Positions 48,525-58,768 of a stretch of 64,000 bases of DNA are shown piece by piece (position 1 is the stretch's first letter; each line of letters starts with the position of its first letter). Origin of the DNA: Gordonia pseudamarae (GTDB taxonomy: Bacteria; Actinomycetota; Actinomycetes; Mycobacteriales; Mycobacteriaceae). Made by a program: the position numbers and the translations under genes. A model generated the notes under the pieces. It did not search any database. It was given only the letters and a program-made list of their open reading frames with translations, and was not told the DNA's origin. The stretch spans positions 2,108,001 through 2,172,000 of the forward strand of contig NZ_CP045809.1 in NCBI RefSeq assembly GCF_025273675.1. Direction: 5' to 3'.

Positions 48525-48569
48525 ATGGAAAGTATGTGCGAATGGCCGGCGGGGTGGGGGACCCGGTGA
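48525..48569 (+). CDS. 14-codon leaderless upstream ORF
   Basis: TAGCGT (48512-48517) lies exactly 7 nt before ATG 48525. The frame encodes MESMCEWPAGWGTR and stops at TGA 48567-48569, overlapping the GTG (48566) of the YcaQ-like gene. This leaderless short ORF ending on the next start codon is like those seen widely in mycobacteria. It may set translation of the downstream gene; one Cys and two Trp codons are present. Confidence 0.4.
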   Translation: MESMCEWPAGWGTR

Positions 48570-49816
48570 CGGGGGACTCGCTGTCGGCGCCGCAGGCCCG
48601 CCGGATCGCGCTTGCCGCGCAGGGATTCGTCGACAAACGACCCGTCTCGGTGCCGACGATGACGCATCTGAAGCGGGTTCTGGGACGTACCCGGCTCATC
48701 CAGATGGATTCGGTGAATGTGGTGGTGCGCGCACACTATCTGCCGATGTTCGCCCGGCTCGGACCGTACGACCGGCGACTGCTCGCGCGGGCGGCGTGGC
48801 AGCCGATCGGCAAACGACGATTTCTCGCCGAGTACTGGGCGCATGAGGCGGCGCTCATCCCGGTGGACGATTGGCCGTTGTTCGGTTGGCGCATGGACGA
48901 ATTCGCCGGCGGGCGGTGGAAGTACACCCGCGAGGTGATGGCTCGCAACACGCGACTGGCCGACGACGTGGTGGCCGTCATCGACGAACTCGGACCGAGC
49001 ATGCCACGCACTATCGAGTCCGCTCTGGGGATCGTGCGCGGCCGGGGCAAGACCGGCAGCTGGTGGGAGCGCGGCGAGGTCAAACACGTCTGCGAGGCGC
49101 TGTTCGCCGCAGGACGGCTGTCGGCGGTACGGGACGAGAACTTCTCACGCTTCTACGACCGCAGCGAACGCGTCGTCGGACCCGGCGTGGCGGGCGAGCG
49201 CATCGCCAGGGACGACGCGCAACGGCTGCTGGTGGCGCGGGCGGCGGCGGCCCTGGGGGTGGGCACCGTCACCGACATCGCCGACTACTACCGGATGACC
49301 CGCACCGACACCCAGCGCGCACTCGACGAGGCCGTCGACGAGGGGACGATCACCCAGGTGAGCGTCGACGGCTGGGACGCGCCGGCCTACCTGGCCGCCG
49401 GTGTGCGCACACCGCGCTCGGTGACCATGTCGGCGATCCTCTCACCCTTCGACCCGCTGGTGTTCTTCCGGCCGCGGGCGTTGCGGCTCTTCGACTTCCA
49501 CTACCGCATCGAGATCTACACCCCCGCGCACAAGCGCGTCCACGGCTACTACGTGCACCCGTACCTGCTGGGCGACGACATCGTCGCGCGTGTGGACCTG
49601 AAAGCCGATCGCGCGGCGAGTGTGCTGCGGGTGCCCGCCGCACACCTGGAACCCGGCAGACCCGGCGCGGTGGTCGCCGAACGGCTCGCGGCCGATCTGA
49701 CGACGATGGCGCACTGGCTGGGTCTGGACGCGGTGCGGGTGGGTCCGGCAGGTGACCTCGCGGCCCGATTGTCGCGGGCCGTTGGCCGGCGGCCTCCCAG
49801 TCGCCCAGTCCGCTGA
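48566..49816 (+). CDS. YcaQ-like winged-helix DNA glycosylase family protein
   Basis: Winged-helix DUF1006/YcaQ (AlkX) family, 416 residues from GTG 48566. E. coli YcaQ unhooks DNA interstrand crosslinks. Signatures include LIQMDSVNVVVRAHYLPMFARLG, AEYWAHEAALIPVDDWPL, GTVTDIADYYRM (HTH) and AILSPFDPLVFFRPRALRLF, with YTPAHKRVHGYYV later. The catalytic residues of E. coli YcaQ (QxQ motif) should be compared before assigning activity: here the equivalent tract reads IQMDSV. Earlier in-frame starts (48536/48542) are possible but overlap the upstream ORF. Confidence 0.85.
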   Translation: MTGDSLSAPQARRIALAAQGFVDKRPVSVPTMTHLKRVLGRTRLIQMDSVNVVVRAHYLPMFARLGPYDRRLLARAAWQPIGKRRFLAEYWAHEAALIPVDDWPLFGWRMDEFAGGRWKYTREVMARNTRLADDVVAVIDELGPSMPRTIESALGIVRGRGKTGSWWERGEVKHVCEALFAAGRLSAVRDENFSRFYDRSERVVGPGVAGERIARDDAQRLLVARAAAALGVGTVTDIADYYRMTRTDTQRALDEAVDEGTITQVSVDGWDAPAYLAAGVRTPRSVTMSAILSPFDPLVFFRPRALRLFDFHYRIEIYTPAHKRVHGYYVHPYLLGDDIVARVDLKADRAASVLRVPAAHLEPGRPGAVVAERLAADLTTMAHWLGLDAVRVGPAGDLAARLSRAVGRRPPSRPVR

Positions 49817-49961
49817 CACCTGCGCCGGGTGCGATCTTGCGCACAACGGGCGCATTCGATCAGGTGCGGTACACCGCGGCGACCGCGACACCACGTAGTG
49901 TGCTCGCACAGCGATGCACGCGCTACGCACAACGGACCGAGAAAGAACAGGTGCGAACTCG

Positions 49962-50732
49962 ATGGCTGTGGAACATGACGGGAACACATACCGACTGGTG
50001 ATGTTCGACCTCGACGACACGCTGGCACCATCCAAGAGTCCGCTGCCCGACGAGATGGCGACCCAGTTGCGCAGGCTCCTCGACCGCGGCCTGGTGTGCA
50101 TCATCTCCGGCGGTCAGTTCGGCCAGTTCGACACGCAGGTGCTCAGCCGGATCGGCGACGATCCCAACGCCGCGAACCTGCACCTGATGCCCACCTGCGG
50201 CACCCAGTACGTCCGCCTGGGCGACTCCGGTTGGGAAACGGTGTACGCCGAGTACCTGTCCGACGAGGAGAAGTCGCGCACCCTCGCGGTCCTGGAGACC
50301 GGAGCCAAGACGCTGGGCCTGTGGGAGGACCGGCCATGGGGGCCGATCCTGGAGGATCGGGGATCGCAGATCACCTACAGCGCGCTCGGTCAGTCGGCCC
50401 CCGTCGACGCCAAGGCCGCATGGGACCCCGACGGTGCCAAGAAGGAATCATTGCGCGCCTACGCCGCCGAACGGTTGCCCGACCTGGAGGTCCGCAGCGG
50501 CGGATCGACATCGGTCGACATCACCCGCAAAGGCATCGACAAAGCGTACGGCGCCCGACGCCTGATGGAGATCCTGGGCCTGGCCACCGCCGACATCCTG
50601 TTCTACGGTGACCGGCTCGACGAGGGCGGCAATGACCGGCCCGTCGCCGACCTCGGCATCACCTCCATCGCGGTCGAGGGGTGGCGCGACACCTACGCGA
50701 AACTCGACGAACTGCTCAGCGCAGCAGGTTAG
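49962..50732 (+). CDS. HAD-superfamily phosphatase, phosphomannomutase-like (HAD-IIB)
   Basis: A 256-residue cytosolic HAD phosphatase. Motif I is FDLDDTLAPS with nucleophile Asp, motif II is IISGGQFGQF, and motif IV is ADILFYGDRLDEGGNDRPVA with a C2B-type cap. The similarity is to eukaryotic-type phosphomannomutase, but in bacteria such proteins are usually sugar-phosphate phosphatases (inference). ATG 49962 is preferred (AGGTG 8 nt upstream). The last 17 nt overlap the end of the convergent phosphatase gene. Confidence 0.85.
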   Translation: MAVEHDGNTYRLVMFDLDDTLAPSKSPLPDEMATQLRRLLDRGLVCIISGGQFGQFDTQVLSRIGDDPNAANLHLMPTCGTQYVRLGDSGWETVYAEYLSDEEKSRTLAVLETGAKTLGLWEDRPWGPILEDRGSQITYSALGQSAPVDAKAAWDPDGAKKESLRAYAAERLPDLEVRSGGSTSVDITRKGIDKAYGARRLMEILGLATADILFYGDRLDEGGNDRPVADLGITSIAVEGWRDTYAKLDELLSAAG

Positions 50733-51546
50733 CGCGCAGCGTGTTCATGTCCGTGGTGGTCAGACCGAGTCCCTTGCGCAGGTAGCCGTCGAGGCTGCCG
50801 TACTTGCTGTCGGCGGCGGCGAACGAGGTGCGCAGCCATTCGATGCGCACCCCGTTGAGCGGGTCGCTCGGGGAGGCGTGGCGGTAGGTGTTGCTGGCCA
50901 GGTAGTCGCGTTCGATGGTCGCCCGGTCCACCCCGAGGATGCTCAGCAGCAGTGCCGACGTCCAGCCGGTGCGATCCTTGCCCGCACTGCAATGGAAGAG
51001 CACCGAGTTGCCGGCCGAGGTGGTGTTCTTGATGTCGAGTAGCGTCTTGCGGAACGCGGCCCGCGCCGTCGGTGCTGTGACGAACGCCCGATACGCCGAC
51101 GGCAGATCGATCAGGTTGGTGATCGGTGTCTGCCCGAGGACGTCGTAGTTCTTGCGGGTGGCGCCCGGGATCGCCCGGCTCGGCTGCACCGTGCTCTCGA
51201 TCTGGGTGCGCAGGTCGACGATCGAGGTCAGCTTCAGGGACCGCAGTGTGCGGATATCGGCCGCGGTCAGCTTCGACAGGTTGTCGCTGCGGATCACCGC
51301 CGGCGAGATGTGTTTGCCCGAGGTCGTGGTGTACGCGGCGAAAGTTCGGGTGTTCTCGGCGCCGGCGAGCCGGATGACGCTCGGCGTCGCCACCGCGGGT
51401 GCGTCGGTGGTGGACGAACCGGTGTCCGCCGGAGCGGCCGTGGCAACACCCGGCTGTCCCGCGGTCGCGGGTGCCAGGGCGATGACCGACACCGCGGCGA
51501 CACCGGTGAAGATCCGCATCGGGCGGGAGAGGGAACGGGTTGTCAT
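50716..51546 (-). CDS. Secreted tyrosine/serine phosphatase, PtpB-like
   Basis: Y_phosphatase3 (PtpB) family, 276 residues. A signal peptide (ending near ATAGQPGVATAA) predicts export. The catalytic P-loop is HCSAGKDRTGW (Cys and Arg visible), preceded by LTSIVDLRTQIE and followed by DYLASNTYRHAS. The M. tuberculosis family member dephosphorylates host or lipid substrates. ATG 51546 has GGAAA upstream; a long in-frame extension belongs to an unrelated remnant. Absent from this region in M. tuberculosis. Confidence 0.88.
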   Translation of the reverse strand: MTTRSLSRPMRIFTGVAAVSVIALAPATAGQPGVATAAPADTGSSTTDAPAVATPSVIRLAGAENTRTFAAYTTTSGKHISPAVIRSDNLSKLTAADIRTLRSLKLTSIVDLRTQIESTVQPSRAIPGATRKNYDVLGQTPITNLIDLPSAYRAFVTAPTARAAFRKTLLDIKNTTSAGNSVLFHCSAGKDRTGWTSALLLSILGVDRATIERDYLASNTYRHASPSDPLNGVRIEWLRTSFAAADSKYGSLDGYLRKGLGLTTTDMNTLRANLLR

Positions 51547-51585
51547 TGCGGGGTTTCCTTTCGGTCGAGCGAACGGGACGGTCTT

Positions 51586-51828
51586 ACGAATGGGGTCGGT
51601 TACCGGGGTGACACGGGTGGATCCGTTGCGGACCCGGAATGACCTGGCATGATACTGTCCGGTCCGACGCTGGTTCTTGTCGTGCAGGAAGTACCGGTCC
51701 ATCTGGGCCGCCGCCGCGGTGACCGTGAAGACCCCGTAGCCGTGCGCGTCGAGGTCGGTCCACTTGATGTGCCCGTTGAGCGCGGTGAGCGCAGGTGGGA
51801 TCGCGGTGCTCACCGTGTGCTCGGGCAT
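51586..51828 (-). pseudogene. C-terminal remnant of a PhoD-like alkaline phosphatase
   Basis: An open frame in phase with the PtpB-like gene reads MPEHTVSTAIPPALTALNG, then HIKWTDLDAHGYGVFTVTA and YHARSFRVRNGSTRVTPV. The pattern (NxHIKxxDxxxHGYxVFxVT, then a fRVr...G strand) is that of the C-terminus of PhoD-type phosphatases/phosphodiesterases. No catalytic part lies upstream, where only 330 nt of mixed sequence precede thyX. It is therefore a fragment, not part of the PtpB-like protein. The family call is from pattern memory. Confidence 0.5.
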
Positions 51829-52159
51829 GTTGGGGATCTCGCCGAAACGCGGTCGGCTCGGGATGCGCCGAAAATCGGGGGCTGAGTGGGCACGTCGATC
51901 ATCATGCGCCATGGCGGCCCTGAGCGTGTGCGTCTGGTCACCTTCACCTGGGAAAGTCGGTTCGACGAAACGCGGTTATCGGACAAATTTCGCCGTCGAT
52001 TCACCCCTCCGACACCCTCGCACGGGGTGTGCGGGCCTGATCGGCGGGCCTGACGATGGCGGGCGGAGGTGTTAAGGGACAATCGAGGCGTTCGCCCCGC
52101 GAACGACTGCGCCACGGGCGCGGCGAGACGGGTGCACAGGTATCGACGAAGGAGGCGGT
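51829..52159. other. Intergenic region between remnant and thyX
   Basis: 331 nt with no convincing gene. It holds the thyX ribosome binding site GAAGGAGG (52147-52154) and presumably the promoter. A local AT-richer segment lies at 51955-52005. Confidence 0.6.
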
Positions 52160-52912
52160 GTGTCCGAACTGGTGCCGTTGAAGGTCCAGATGGTGGCGGC
52201 GACCGAGTTCACCGCGCCACCGGACATACCGTGGAGCACCGACGCCGACGGCGGCGAGGCACTGGTCGAGTTCGCCGGCCGCGCCTGCTATGAAAGCTGG
52301 GACAAGCCCAACCCACGCACCGCCACCAACGCCGGCTACCTGCGACACATCCTCGAAGTCGGCCACCTGTCGCTGCTCGAGCACGCCTCGGTGACCTTCT
52401 ACATCACCGGGATCTCCCGCTCGTGCACGCACGAACTGATCCGGCACCGGCACTTCTCGTATTCGCAGCTGTCGCAGCGGTTCGTGCCCGAACACGATTC
52501 CAACGTGGTCGCACCGCCCGCGATCAAGGGGGACCAGGCGCTCGAAGAGCTGTTCATCCGTGCCACCGATGCCAGCCGCGAGGCCTACATCGAACTGCTC
52601 GACGCGCTGGAAGCGAAGTTCGCGGACGTGCCCAACGCGATCCTGCGCCGCAAGCAGGCCCGGCAGGCCGCCCGTTCGGTGCTGCCCAACGCCACCGAGA
52701 CCCGCATCGTGGTGACCGGGAACTACCGCGCCTGGCGGCATTTCATCGGAATGCGGGCCACCGAGCACGCCGACGTGGAGATCCGGCAGCTGGCCGTCGA
52801 ATGCCTGCGCCGGCTGATGCGGATCGCGCCCACGGTCTTCGGTGATTTCGAGATCGGCACGCTCGCCGACGGCACCGAGGTGGCCACCTCGCCGTATGTC
52901 CTCGAAGGCTGA
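52160..52912 (+). CDS. thyX: Flavin-dependent thymidylate synthase (ThyX)
   Basis: FAD/NADPH-dependent dTMP synthase, 250 residues. The ThyX motif [13 protein letters not shown] (RHR-x7-S) lies at about 95-107. Other blocks are [26 protein letters not shown] and [25 protein letters not shown] 52160 follows GAAGGAGG. It precedes dapA as in M. tuberculosis (Rv2754c-Rv2753c). Confidence 0.96.
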   Translation: MSELVPLKVQMVAATEFTAPPDIPWSTDADGGEALVEFAGRACYESWDKPNPRTATNAGYLRHILEVGHLSLLEHASVTFYITGISRSCTHELIRHRHFSYSQLSQRFVPEHDSNVVAPPAIKGDQALEELFIRATDASREAYIELLDALEAKFADVPNAILRRKQARQAARSVLPNATETRIVVTGNYRAWRHFIGMRATEHADVEIRQLAVECLRRLMRIAPTVFGDFEIGTLADGTEVATSPYVLEG

Positions 52913-52943
52913 TCGCCGGCGTCCTCGAAGGCTGATCACCGGC
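52898..52943 (+). repeat. 23-bp tandem duplication over the thyX stop codon
   Basis: 52898-52920 is repeated at 52921-52943 with one mismatch. The first copy contains the last codons and stop of thyX. It looks like a recent slippage event; the second copy is non-coding. Confidence 0.85.
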
Positions 52944-53018
52944 GGCTCGAACGCCTCGCCCGTCCACCCGGCGGTGCGGGTGCGGCGAGCGGCCCGCACC
53001 CCGCCGACCCCTGTGTGA

Positions 53019-53989
<971 letters not shown>

Positions 53990-53990
<1 letters not shown>

Positions 53991-55885
53991 TGACGACACC
54001 ACCCCGGCGCAGGCGCAGCGCCTCACGACAGGCTGGACCGCCGAGTCCCGGTTCGGTCGCCGAGAACACCACCCGGGCCGCCCGCCAGGAGGCGGACCCG
54101 CAGCCGCCCGAATCCGGTGCCGGCGGCCACGGCAGACATGAGCGGGGCAGCGGCGCGCAGCCGCAGGCCCAGACCCAGTCCCAGACCACCCAGACCGCAC
54201 CCGACCGGATGGGTCCGCCGCCCAAGCTGCGGCGCGGCGGACTGCGGGTCGTCGCGCTCGGCGGTATCGGCGAGGTCGGCCGCAATATGACCGTTTTCGA
54301 GTACGACGGCCGGCTGCTCATCGTCGACTGCGGTGTGCTGTTCCCCGAGGACGCGCAACCCGGCGTCGACCTGATCCTGCCCGACTTCCGGTACATCGAG
54401 GACCGCATCGACGACGTCGAGGCGGTGATCCTCACCCACGGCCACGAGGACCACATCGGCGCCGTGCCGTTCCTGCTGCGCCTGCGCGGCGACATCCCGG
54501 TCGTGGGTTCCACGTTCACACTCGCGTTGCTGGAGGCCAAGTGCCGCGAGCATCGGCAGCGGCCCACGCTGGTGCGGGTCACCGAGGGCGAACGGACCCA
54601 GCACGGGCCGTTCGATTGTGAGTACTTCGCGGTCAACCACTCCATTCCCGACGCTATCGCCGTCGCGATTCGCACCGAGGCCGGTCTGACACTGCACACC
54701 GGCGACATCAAGCTCGACCAGCTGCCGCTCGACGGCCGCCTCACCGACCTCGCCGGATTCAGCCGTCTCGGCGACGAGGGCGTCGACCTGTTCCTGGTGG
54801 ACTCCACCAACGCCGAGGTGCCGGGTTTCGTCACCCCCGAACGTCAGATCGGCGGCGTGCTCGATCAGGTCATCGGCAAGGCCAGACAGCGGGTCATCGT
54901 GGCCTCGTTCGCCAGCCACGTGCACCGCATCCAGCAGATCATCGACGTGGCGCACGCCCACAACCGGCGCGTCACGTTCGTCGGCCGGTCGATGGTCCGC
55001 AACATGCAGATCGCCCAGGACCTCGGTTACCTGTCGGTGCCCGACGGGGTGGTTGTCGATATCGACACCGCCGCCACACTGCCCGACCACCGGGTGGTGC
55101 TGATCTCCACCGGGTCGCAGGGTGAGCCGCTGTCGGCGCTGTCGCGGATGGCACGCGGGGAACACCGCCAGATCAACATCCGCGCCGACGACCTGGTGGT
55201 GCTGGCATCCTCCCTCATCCCGGGCAACGAGAACTCGGTGTTCGCGGTGGTCAACGGTCTGGCCAAGCGCGGCGCCACGGTCATCACCCAGCAGTCGGCG
55301 AAGGTGCACGTGTCCGGGCACGCCTCGGCCGGTGAACTGCTGTACCTGTACAACGCGGTGCGGCCGAGCAACGTGATGCCGGTGCACGGCGAGTGGCGGC
55401 ATCTGCGCGCCAACGGCGACCTGGCCATCGCCACCGGTGTCGCACCGGGGCGGGTGGCACTGGCCGAGGACGGCGTGGTGGTCGACCTGGTCGACGGACA
55501 GGCCACCATCACCGGTCGCGTGCCGGTGGGCTACGTGTACGTCGACGGCCTGTCGGTGGGCGATGTGGGTGAGTCGACGTTGTCGGAGCGTCTGGTGCTC
55601 GGTGAGGGCGGTTTCATCGCGATCACCGTGGCCGTCGATCCCGAGACCGGACGCGCGGTCAGCCCGCCGGAGATCTCCGGCCGTGGTTTCTCCGACGATC
55701 CGGCCGCCCTCAAGGACGCCGCCGATCTGGTCGGCAAGGCGCTGGACACGCTGTACGCCGAGGGCGTCACCGACACGCACCGCATCGCGCAGACCATCCG
55801 CCGAACCGTCGGCCGCTGGGTGTCGGAGAAGTATCGTCGCCGGCCGATGATCGTGCCGACCGTTCTGGCGGTCCGCGGCAACTGA
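53990..55885 (+). CDS. rnj: Ribonuclease J
   Basis: Metallo-beta-lactamase/beta-CASP exo- and endoribonuclease for RNA maturation and decay; 631 residues. A disordered Gln/Pro-rich tail (about 1-75) precedes the domain with LGGIGEVGRNMTVFEYDG and LTHGHEDHIGA (HxHxDH). beta-CASP motifs follow (VIVASFASHVHRIQQI, STGSQGEP, HVSGHASAGEL). dapA-rnj coupling matches M. tuberculosis Rv2753c-Rv2752c. Confidence 0.96.
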
Positions 55886-55895
55886 CCGTCGCGGT

Positions 55896-55957
55896 CTGAG
55901 CCCACACCCGACTGAGCCCACACCCGACTGAACCCACACCCGACTGAACCCACACCC
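55896..55957 (+). repeat. 16-bp tandem repeat after rnj (four units)
   Basis: Units CTGAGCCCACACCCGA (55896, 55912), then CTGAACCCACACCCGA (55928) and a partial fourth unit (55944). Each carries an in-phase-shifted stop-like CTGA. It is non-coding and lies between convergent rnj and the acyl-CoA ligase. Length likely varies among strains. Confidence 0.85.
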
Positions 55958-56015
55958 ACGGACTGAACCGCCGTCGGCATCATGTGCACAACGATGCCGA
56001 CGACGGTGTACGTGC

Positions 56016-57689
56016 CTAGGCTCGCAGCTGCCGGCGCAGCAATTTCCCGGTGGCCGTGCGCGGCAGTGCCCGCACCACCTCCACCTCGCGCGGATATTTG
56101 TAGGCCGCCAGCCGGGCCCGGCAGAACTCGATCAGCCCGGCCTCGGTGAGAGGCGCGGACCCGGCCGCATCCTGGGCGTCGTCCACCACCACGAAGGCCT
56201 TCACGTTCTGTCCGCGGTAGTCGTCGGGGATGGCCACGACCGCGGCATCGCGCACCAGCGGATGCGACAGGAGCACCCGCTCCACCTCCCGCGGCCACAC
56301 CTTGTAGCCCGAGGCGTTGATGACGTCGGTGCTCCGGTCGACCACGTAGAACCAGCCCTGGGCGTCCATGAATCCGACGTCGCCGGTGTGTAGTTCGCCC
56401 CCGGCCAGGGCCGCGGCGGTGGCCGCCGGGTTGTCCCAGTACTGGCTGATCACCTGCGGGCCGGAGGTGACCAGCTCGCCGATCTCACCGGCCGGAACCT
56501 CGTCGCCGTTGTCGTCGACGACACGGACCATGGTGTTGCACACGGGGATTCCCACCGACAGTACGCCGGTCTCGGCATCGACGGGGGCACGCAGTCCGGG
56601 CGGCACGATATGTGAGGGCGAGGTGCATTCGGTCTGTCCGTAGATGTTGTGGATGTAGCCGCCGAGCACGTCTTCGAGTCGGGCCGCGGTGTCCGGGTCG
56701 ATCGGTGCGCCGCCCGAGTAGCGCAGGCGCAGGCAGCGCAGATCGTCGGCGGTCAGATCCGATTCGTCGGCGAGTCCGATGTAGGCGGTGATCGCGGCGA
56801 CCGCGAACGCGGGCCGGTGCGCGCGGATGGCGTCGGCCACGACCATCGGCTGGATCCGGTGGGTGAGAACCAGCGGTGAGCCCAGGTGCATCGACAACGC
56901 GACGGCGGCCACCAGACCGGTGACGTGAAAGATCGGGGCGAGGGCGAGGATCGGTTCGTCCGCGCCCAGACCGGTCCAGTTCCGGTAGGTCTGCGTGTTG
57001 AACGTCAGGTTGGCGTGGGTGATGGCCGCGCCCTTGGGGAAGCCCGTGGTCCCCGAGGTGCTGAGCAGTACCGCGATGTCGCCGGGACCGATGGCGCGGC
57101 GGATGCTGGGCCGGGTGTGGGTCGCGGTCAGCGTATAGAGGTCGACGGTGTCGGCCGGGCGGTGCCGGGCCGGGTCGCCGAGCACCCGGGGGTCGTCGGT
57201 GCGCTGGCCGTCGAACGGGGATGCGGTGACCACGATCGGCACCGGCCAGGTGTCGGCGATGTCGGTGAGGGCGGGGCGGGCGACGTCCCGGTAGATGTCT
57301 CCGAGGGCCAGCAGGGCCGACGGCCGATACGATCCGACGAGATGTGCGAACTCCTCGGCGGTGCTCATCGGGCTGATCAGTGCGGCGCAACCACCGGCCT
57401 TCCACGCCGCGACGAGCCCGATGATCAGGGCGGGGTTGTTCTGGGTGCAGATCGCCAGCCGGTCGCCGGGCCGGAATCCGCGGACCTGCAAGTATGCGGC
57501 CAGGGAGTCCGCGGCATGGTCGAGCTGTGTCCAGGTGGCGGTGCCGTCGAAGTAGCGCAGGGCGATGTCGCCGCCGCGTGCGGCCACGGTGGCGTCGAAC
57601 ATCTCCAGTGCGGTGTCGTAGGTGCTGCGCTGGAATACCGGCCGGTCGCCGTAGAGGGCGAGCCACGGCCGGGAGGCGTAGTCGGGCAT
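56016..57689 (-). CDS. AMP-dependent acyl-CoA synthetase/ligase (copy 1)
   Basis: Class I adenylate-forming ligase, 557 residues, with AVLLSTSGTTGFPKGAAITHAN (P-loop type motif A3), YGQTECTSPSH (A5), GELHTGDVGFMDAQGWFYVVDR (A7/A8) and a C-terminal TATGKLLRRQL with the A10 lysine. Likely loads a carboxylic acid onto CoA. ATG 57689 has GGAGA upstream. It is a paralogue of the ligase at 59719. Divergent from the XRE-TetR gene; the shared 54-nt gap contains the TGTTCAG operator. Confidence 0.92.
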   Translation of the reverse strand: MPDYASRPWLALYGDRPVFQRSTYDTALEMFDATVAARGGDIALRYFDGTATWTQLDHAADSLAAYLQVRGFRPGDRLAICTQNNPALIIGLVAAWKAGGCAALISPMSTAEEFAHLVGSYRPSALLALGDIYRDVARPALTDIADTWPVPIVVTASPFDGQRTDDPRVLGDPARHRPADTVDLYTLTATHTRPSIRRAIGPGDIAVLLSTSGTTGFPKGAAITHANLTFNTQTYRNWTGLGADEPILALAPIFHVTGLVAAVALSMHLGSPLVLTHRIQPMVVADAIRAHRPAFAVAAITAYIGLADESDLTADDLRCLRLRYSGGAPIDPDTAARLEDVLGGYIHNIYGQTECTSPSHIVPPGLRAPVDAETGVLSVGIPVCNTMVRVVDDNGDEVPAGEIGELVTSGPQVISQYWDNPAATAAALAGGELHTGDVGFMDAQGWFYVVDRSTDVINASGYKVWPREVERVLLSHPLVRDAAVVAIPDDYRGQNVKAFVVVDDAQDAAGSAPLTEAGLIEFCRARLAAYKYPREVEVVRALPRTATGKLLRRQLRA

Positions 57690-57735
57690 CGGTCTCCTTC
57701 CCCATGCAGTGTAGGAGGTCGGCACTCCGCTACCG

Positions 57736-57754
57736 TGTTCAGTGTGGCTGAACA
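57736..57754. promoter_or_regulatory. Operator overlapping the XRE-TetR start codon
   Basis: TGTTCAG (57736-57742) and CTGAACA (57748-57754) form a perfect 7-bp inverted repeat with a 5-nt spacer that includes GTG 57744. A TACCGT -10 (57731-57736) lies 7 nt before the GTG. Repressor binding would block both initiation and the start of a leaderless mRNA. Confidence 0.7.
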
Positions 57755-58577
57755 TCCGGGTCCGGCGATCCGCGCGGCGCGTTCCCGCGCGCCCATGACG
57801 TTGCGTGCCCTTGCCGACGCCATCGGGGTGAGCGTGGGCACCATGAGTGCCGTCGAGACCGGCAAGGTGGCACTGACGACCGATCGCCTCGACGCCATCG
57901 CGGCCGTGCTGGGAGTGCGCTCGGCCGACCTGCTCGACCCGCCGCCCGAGCGGGCCGCATCCGCGGTCCCGGCCGGCGACCTGCCGCTGTGGCGGCGATT
58001 TGATGAACTCCACCTCGATCCCGCCTTGCGTGCGGCGATCGAGGTGTTCACCGAGTTCGGCTACCACGGGGCGACGATGCGGATGGTGGCCACGGCCGCC
58101 GACAGCAGCGTGGCCGGGATCTACCACTATCACCGCAGCAAGCAGGGCCTGCTGGTGACCTTGGCGAACATTGCCATCGATGATCTGGAGTGGCGGGTGG
58201 CGGCGGCGGACTCGGCGGGCGACACCCCGGCCGCCAGGTTCGGGCTGATGGTGGAGGCGCTGACCCTGTTTCACGCGAGCCGGCGCGACCTGGCGTTGAT
58301 CACCGCGACGGAGATGCGCAGCCTGGAGGAGCCGGAGCGGCACAAGCTGGTTGAACGGCGCCGGGCGATCCAGTCCCGGCTCGAGGCGGCCGCGTGCGCG
58401 GCGTGCGCCGACGGCACGTTCGGCACCGCCGATCCCCGGGAGACGGTGCGTGCGGTGGCCACGATGTGCATGGCATTGCCGCAGTGGTTCTCCCCGGACG
58501 GTCCGGTCGGTGCACCGGAGGTGGCGCGCGACTATTCGCGCTACGCCCTGGCGATGCTGCGATTTCAGCCTGGCTGA
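57744..58577 (+). CDS. XRE-TetR fusion transcriptional regulator
   Basis: A 277-residue protein with two DNA-binding domains. An XRE/Cro-type helix-turn-helix comes first (about 18-58; LADAIGVSVGTMSAVETGKV), then a TetR N-terminal domain (about 92-140; FTEFGYHGATMRMVATAADS, then VAGIYHYHRSKQGLL) and a TetR C-terminal ligand/dimer domain to the end. GTG 57744 is supported by TACCGT exactly 7 nt upstream. Probably autoregulated and controlling the flanking ligase/cyclase genes; the ligand may be an acyl-CoA (inference). TetR relatives with an N-terminal XRE domain exist but are uncommon. Confidence 0.88.
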   Translation: MAEHPGPAIRAARSRAPMTLRALADAIGVSVGTMSAVETGKVALTTDRLDAIAAVLGVRSADLLDPPPERAASAVPAGDLPLWRRFDELHLDPALRAAIEVFTEFGYHGATMRMVATAADSSVAGIYHYHRSKQGLLVTLANIAIDDLEWRVAAADSAGDTPAARFGLMVEALTLFHASRRDLALITATEMRSLEEPERHKLVERRRAIQSRLEAAACAACADGTFGTADPRETVRAVATMCMALPQWFSPDGPVGAPEVARDYSRYALAMLRFQPG

Positions 58578-58670
58578 ACTTCTCGCGCCTTGTAATCGGC
58601 ACCAGGGCAATATCTTTCGACTCCAATGAGGCGCTTGACGAATCGTCGGCGAAGTGTGATGCTGGTCTCC

Positions 58671-58707
58671 ACTGAACGGGCCGAACGTTCGATCGGTTCT
58701 GTTCAGT
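58671..58707. promoter_or_regulatory. Related half-sites ahead of the cyclase-ligase operon
   Basis: ACTGAAC (58671-58677) and GTTCAGT (58701-58707) are perfect 7-bp inverted arms around the central palindrome CGAACGTTCG (58682-58691). GTTCAG/CTGAAC is the same half-site as in the operator at 57736-57754, so the XRE-TetR protein may bind here too. It lies 62 nt ahead of ATG 58769. Confidence 0.6.
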
Positions 58708-58768
58708 ATCGAGGTGCTTCCCGGAAGTCGCCGACACCTGATCCACCGAAACTCATTGGAGAGCCGAC

